In this document: piece after piece, positions 60,287-64,000 of the stretch
How the letters are laid out: every line of letters begins with the position of its first letter
How positions within the stretch are numbered: the first letter of the stretch is position 1
Origin: Conoideocrella luteorostrata
Lineage: Eukaryota > Ascomycota > Sordariomycetes > Hypocreales > Clavicipitaceae
Direction of reading: 5' to 3'
DNA: 64,000 nt
Assembly: GCA_032433595.1 (NCBI GenBank)
Contig: JASWJB010000159.1
Coordinates: 31,002-95,001, forward strand
Notes under the pieces: model-generated
Told to the model about the DNA's origin: nothing
Databases searched by the model: none
The model's input: the letters and a program-made list of their open reading frames with translations, nothing else
Translations under genes and position numbers: made by a program

Positions 60287-61415
60287 TATGCCGCAGGATG
60301 CTGATTCAAGAAAGTTGAGGCAACGACGCGAAGCGTATATGGGAGCAAAGTGAAAGAGAGGCTTAGGGAATCTAATGGGGAGAAGAACAGACGCTGCTAT
60401 GGAAGTGGTGGCTCACCACTGCTTTAAATGAATATCCAATACGGAGTACAGACCTTGGTTAAAATGCTGGTGGGCTTCGTTTGTCCATCTAAACCAAGAA
60501 GGCAAGCGCATGTGCAAAAGTGCAAGTGGGCCCCTTCTATAAAGCTGTTACCTTCGGCGAGCCGCTTTAGGCGGCGGCAGTAAGCACCGGATCAATAGGA
60601 TGCCAAGATGCATCATCTTTTGGACGGTAAGATTATGGATCACGGCGGGGTGGTGTTAAGGAAATTGTTAAAAAAGTCATTGATCTGCATCGGCATGAGT
60701 AACAACTAGGGTTGCGGTGTACAACAAGAAATTGAAGTACGGTTTGTCTTTTTGGTGGAGGTAAACGGTGTCATTGGAGTACATGCACAGCGTCAGACTG
60801 GGGATACTTCACCCAAGCGTTTACATATGAATAGATATTTTATGATCCCTTAACTTTCCCTGACCTCCCCATGCCTGGAAGATTTGGTGTTGAAGTGCGT
60901 CTGGGAGTATTTATTTTGGAAATGAAGAATGGCCAAACTCCTTCGTACTCCCATTCGTCTTTGCGTTAACTAGCTTCCCGCACAGTTAAGTACTTCGTAC
61001 GGAGTACTCCGTAGTTAGTCCGTAAACGGAGTACGGAGTAACGTACCCTATGATTGGCTCAAAACCACCCATGACTAAGCACCACGGCCATATTGAGGCC
61101 GGCCGGCTAACTAATCATGAAGCTACTTCTGATTGGCACAAAAGATACGAAGTGGGGCTTTTCTGAAAGTTTCCAATGCCAACTCTTACGGTATTGCGAA
61201 AGGAACGAAGAAAAAAAGTACTGCTACCGGTCTCCAGCTCTTTTCTCCATATTGTTCACCCCTTGAGCCCATTCATTCACCACCAGGCGCATCAGCAGCC
61301 GTACAGGACACGACAAGCACGGCAGCGATCGATATTTATTGTGTTCCTGTCACTCGTTCTTTTGCTGAAGCCACCCACTCAGTCGACAACTTGGCCTGAT
61401 TCCTCCACATCCATC
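60287..61415. other. intergenic region with a TACGGAGTAC cluster
   Basis: The divergent region between the acetyltransferase gene and TIM17. Motif copies lie at 60440-60449 and densely at 60991-61047, with direct and inverted copies that could fold into a hairpin. No gene is seen. Confidence 0.5.
60991..61047. repeat. cluster of inverted GTACGGAGTAC copies
   Basis: Within 57 bp there are at least three copies of CGGAGTAC or its complement in both orientations, a compact example of the motif dispersed over the window. Confidence 0.8.
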
Positions 61416-62001
61416 ATGGATCACGGACGCGACCCCTGCCCCTGGGTCGTTTTCAATGACTTTGGAGGTGCTTTCTGTATGGGTGTACGTTTTCCCCGAT
61501 ACTATTAGTCCTTGCGTTAATCGGATCAAAACATTCATGTCTATGCCGAGCCTTTTTCTGGCGCAAATCGTTGGAGCAATGACTAACTTGCGACTGTAAT
61601 CATAGGCCATCGGCGGCACCATCTGGCACGGCGTCAAGGGCTTCCGAAACTCCCCCTACGGTGAACGCCGTATCGGTGCCATCACTGCCGTAAAGATGCG
61701 TGCTCCTGTTCTCGGTGGCAATTTCGGTGTTTGGGGCGGTCTTTTCTCAACCTTTGACTGCGCCGTTAAGGGCATTCGCAAGAAGGAGGATCCATACAAC
61801 GCTATCATTGCCGGCTTCTTTACCGGCGGCTCCCTAGCTTTCCGTGGTGGTTTCAAGGCTGCTCGCAACAACGCCATTGGTTGTGCTGTCTTGCTGGCAG
61901 TCATTGAGGGAGTCGGTATCGGCTTCTCCAAGATGCTGTCAGGAGGTACCAAGCTCGAGGTTCCTCAACCGCCACCTAGTATGGAAGGGGCTAGCTTGTA
62001 A
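61416..62001 (+). CDS. TIM17: TIM17, mitochondrial inner-membrane translocase subunit
   Basis: Exons are 61416-61484 and 61606-62001 (154 aa). The 121-nt intron has donor GTACGT, branch CTAAC and acceptor ATAG. TIM17 is a four-helix core subunit of the TIM23 complex that moves presequence proteins into the matrix. The sequence shows the acidic N-terminus with conserved start region ([20 protein letters not shown]), the glycine-rich first helix ([19 protein letters not shown]), a second with [16 protein letters not shown], then [20 protein letters not shown] and [20 protein letters not shown]. The length matches the family. A donor one base earlier in the GTGT context would break the frame, so GTACGT is used. 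Confidence 0.97.
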
Positions 62002-63982
62002 GATATCACACCAACAAAACAATGCCTCAAAAAAAGAAAGAAACGACATGTGTATATGGGCGACGGGACTCAGTGCGAATCACGACTTCTGTCAGGCACA
62101 AAACGACATATTTGATGCGGCATCCCAATACTCTTTCCGACGACAAATGCGCCTCTCTACTCTAATCTGCAATATCTAGCTTTTTTTTTTCACATTACAG
62201 CTTTTTTTTTTTTTTTTAGTTTTGTTATCAAGACTGAGTCATTCAGCGAGCGGAGCATTCGCTCCATTGTATTACGGCACCCGAAATAAAAGTAAGCCTT
62301 CCGTTGAGGCTCGTTCATCGTCGAAATGGGGCCGCGGAGAGTTTGACGGACATGAAACCCACAGGAGCTCCAAAAGAACTCATCAATCTTATATGGTAGC
62401 CAATTACATGGTTGGTTTTAGCGGCGATAGAGGGATAATATGTATTCGCATCGCATCGGCGTTTCAATGTACTATAGAACGGGGCGGGGTGGGAGACTCG
62501 TCATTTCTGGCGATGCTGTACGACGGCGAAGCCCATGCATGGCTTGGATAGGACTGGAAGGCATATAAGTCGCGCTTCTTAGCAAAGCTAATATAAGCAT
62601 ATGCCCGTTACTCGTATGAAAAAGTTAGGCAATGTACCCTTCAGTAGCGAGGCACTTGCAGTAATGTTTGCATTGATTGATGCCATTTCTCATTCCAGGG
62701 AAAACCCCCCCCCCCACCCCCCCACAATACCTGCTTCCTTTGACGTGCTTATCCTACAAGACTTCTACAAGAAACCCCGTGAGCAAAGTACAGAATTACA
62801 CACGTAGAATCTCTGATCACTTAGCTCGCTCTACCATTCTTTGTGATGTGCTTGCCATCAAGTCTCATCACTGATTCCTTCCACACCGTCTCGCCGCAGT
62901 GGGAAGCTGGCCGAACTCCCGAGCGAAGCCGGTGGGCAGCCCACCTCTAGGTCTCCCATGCAGATCGGTCCATGTTCCGATGTTGCCCCAGCGTGATACA
63001 AGTTGCTTCGAGGTTCTATTCTATATCCACGCGGCTAATGTGTTTCATCTTATGGTTTTCTGAGCAGCTGACCGTGCTCGGGCAGGGTGGTATCTGCCCC
63101 CATCCCCCCTTCTGTCATCCCAGGGTCAGCCGCTTCTATTGATGGTGAACAAAATTCATCCGGTGGAAATGAAATAAGTAGGACGGTTCCATTTCATAGA
63201 TGATGTTGGTGAATACGAGACACGACCTGCCAAGTTAGGGTTTTGCCATGCAACTGGGACGGAAGATGACTCTTCTTGCTCCAATGCTCCAATGGCATGG
63301 CAGCCTGCAAGACAGATCTGTTTGGGTTAGATGCGAGTGTAAAATAGATAAACGGCAAATATGGAAAGTCGAAATCGAAACATGTCGAGAAGTACGCCGG
63401 GGACTGACGAGAAGCGAGACGGCTTGAGTAAAAGCGCGCGCCGTAGCAGACGTTCGTGCCAGAAAAGGCGACCACATCCCTGTATATTTTCTATTCACAC
63501 CATGTCATTGGCTGTACATAGGAGCGTTTGAATAGAATTGTAGAAATTTTGAGCGGCAAGATTGCTCTATTCTGTTTCTATTGTTGTGGTCTGGGAGACG
63601 GAGGCGCTGTTTTACCCGCCAAGTTGGATATGGTGGCACAATGCTGCCAAAACCCATTTTTCGAAAATTCCGCCTAGAATTGTCAAAGGCTATAAAATGT
63701 GAGAAAACACAGGAAATAGCATGCATTTTCAACGCATAATATTTGAGAGAAACACCTCTACTAGCGAACATTTCTTCCTCGGCGCCCACTTAGCCATTGC
63801 CCGGATCATTCCCGAGGGCGAGCGAGACTTCAAAAGTCCGACTGCAACCTCGTTTGAGACCGCAGCTATTATTGGGCTCTATGTAGGATTCCAGCACGTA
63901 GCAGGGCAGGGCAGGGTCTAGAGGCTAATATCACATATACGTATTGAACGTAAATACTAATCTCATCGCTGAATGCTTATTT
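62002..63982. other. intergenic tail of the window
   Basis: No gene is supported in the last 2 kb. Poly-T runs lie at 62172-62218 and a C-rich run at 62706-62722. A GC-rich structured stretch at 62880-63000 has no match to an RNA family I know. Short open frames on both strands (63194-63475, 63505-63789) lack protein features. Confidence 0.45.
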
Positions 63983-64000
63983 GTGTGTGTGTGTGTGTTT
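63983..64000. repeat. TG dinucleotide microsatellite
   Basis: (TG)n runs into the end of the window and is cut by it. Confidence 0.9.

Noticed and set aside
62880..63010. Possible structured RNA
   Set aside because: GC-rich with short inverted segments, but it does not match 5S rRNA, tRNA or a snRNA as far as I can judge.

Overview
The window looks like nuclear DNA of a filamentous ascomycete (Pezizomycotina, most likely Eurotiomycetes; the class is inference). Genes are interrupted by short introns, mostly 58-160 nt, with GTRNGT-type donors, CTAAC/CTGAC-type branch sites and YAG acceptors. Products typical of this group include a velvet regulator, a DUF2433 phosphoesterase, a long NOT4, a TOK1-type K+ channel and PHO89. 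There are no operons, CRISPR arrays, rRNA genes or complete transposons. Exon boundaries were set by hand from splice signals, reading frame and family motifs, and the total length of every spliced CDS was checked to be a multiple of three.

1-24.4 kb is dense housekeeping sequence: a possible 55-residue membrane protein (989), COQ5 (1422-2439, +), a DUF2433 protein (3248-5448, -), a Zds1-type PP2A regulator (7918-10934, +), the complex I 30 kDa subunit (11896-12866, -) divergent from NOT4 (13370-15989, +), a large exon (16782-19132) that looks like the C-terminal half of NOT4, a TOK1-like two-pore K+ channel (19686-22158, -) and a divergent alpha/beta-hydrolase-like gene (23165-24428, +).

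24.4-35.7 kb is sparser: an intron-containing tRNA-Pro(UGG), an Ala/Pro-rich small protein (28484-29228, +), a PP2A activator of the RRD1/PTPA family (29711-31159, -), a single-exon protein with an AT-hook and a SANT-like tail (31772-33604, +), and a 266-bp terminal-inverted-repeat element (34044-34309).

35.7-50 kb holds a long coiled-coil protein (35772-39397, +), a multi-pass membrane protein (40747-42188, +), a decayed coiled-coil gene (42678-43179, -), the phosphate permease PHO89 (44744-46816, +) and an acetamidase-type amidase (48322-49995, -). 50-58 kb has no gene I can support and lies upstream of a velvet-domain regulator (58172-59301, +) that has a 79-codon uORF. The end carries a GNAT acetyltransferase (59581-60286, -) and TIM17 (61416-62001, +).

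The genes do not form a biosynthetic cluster. Two touch PP2A control (Zds1-like, RRD1-like) and three are mitochondrial (COQ5, complex I, TIM17). The most interesting points are the apparent split or alternative ending of NOT4, the TIR element, the degraded gene with a C-to-T stop, and the dispersed intergenic motif TACGGAGTAC.
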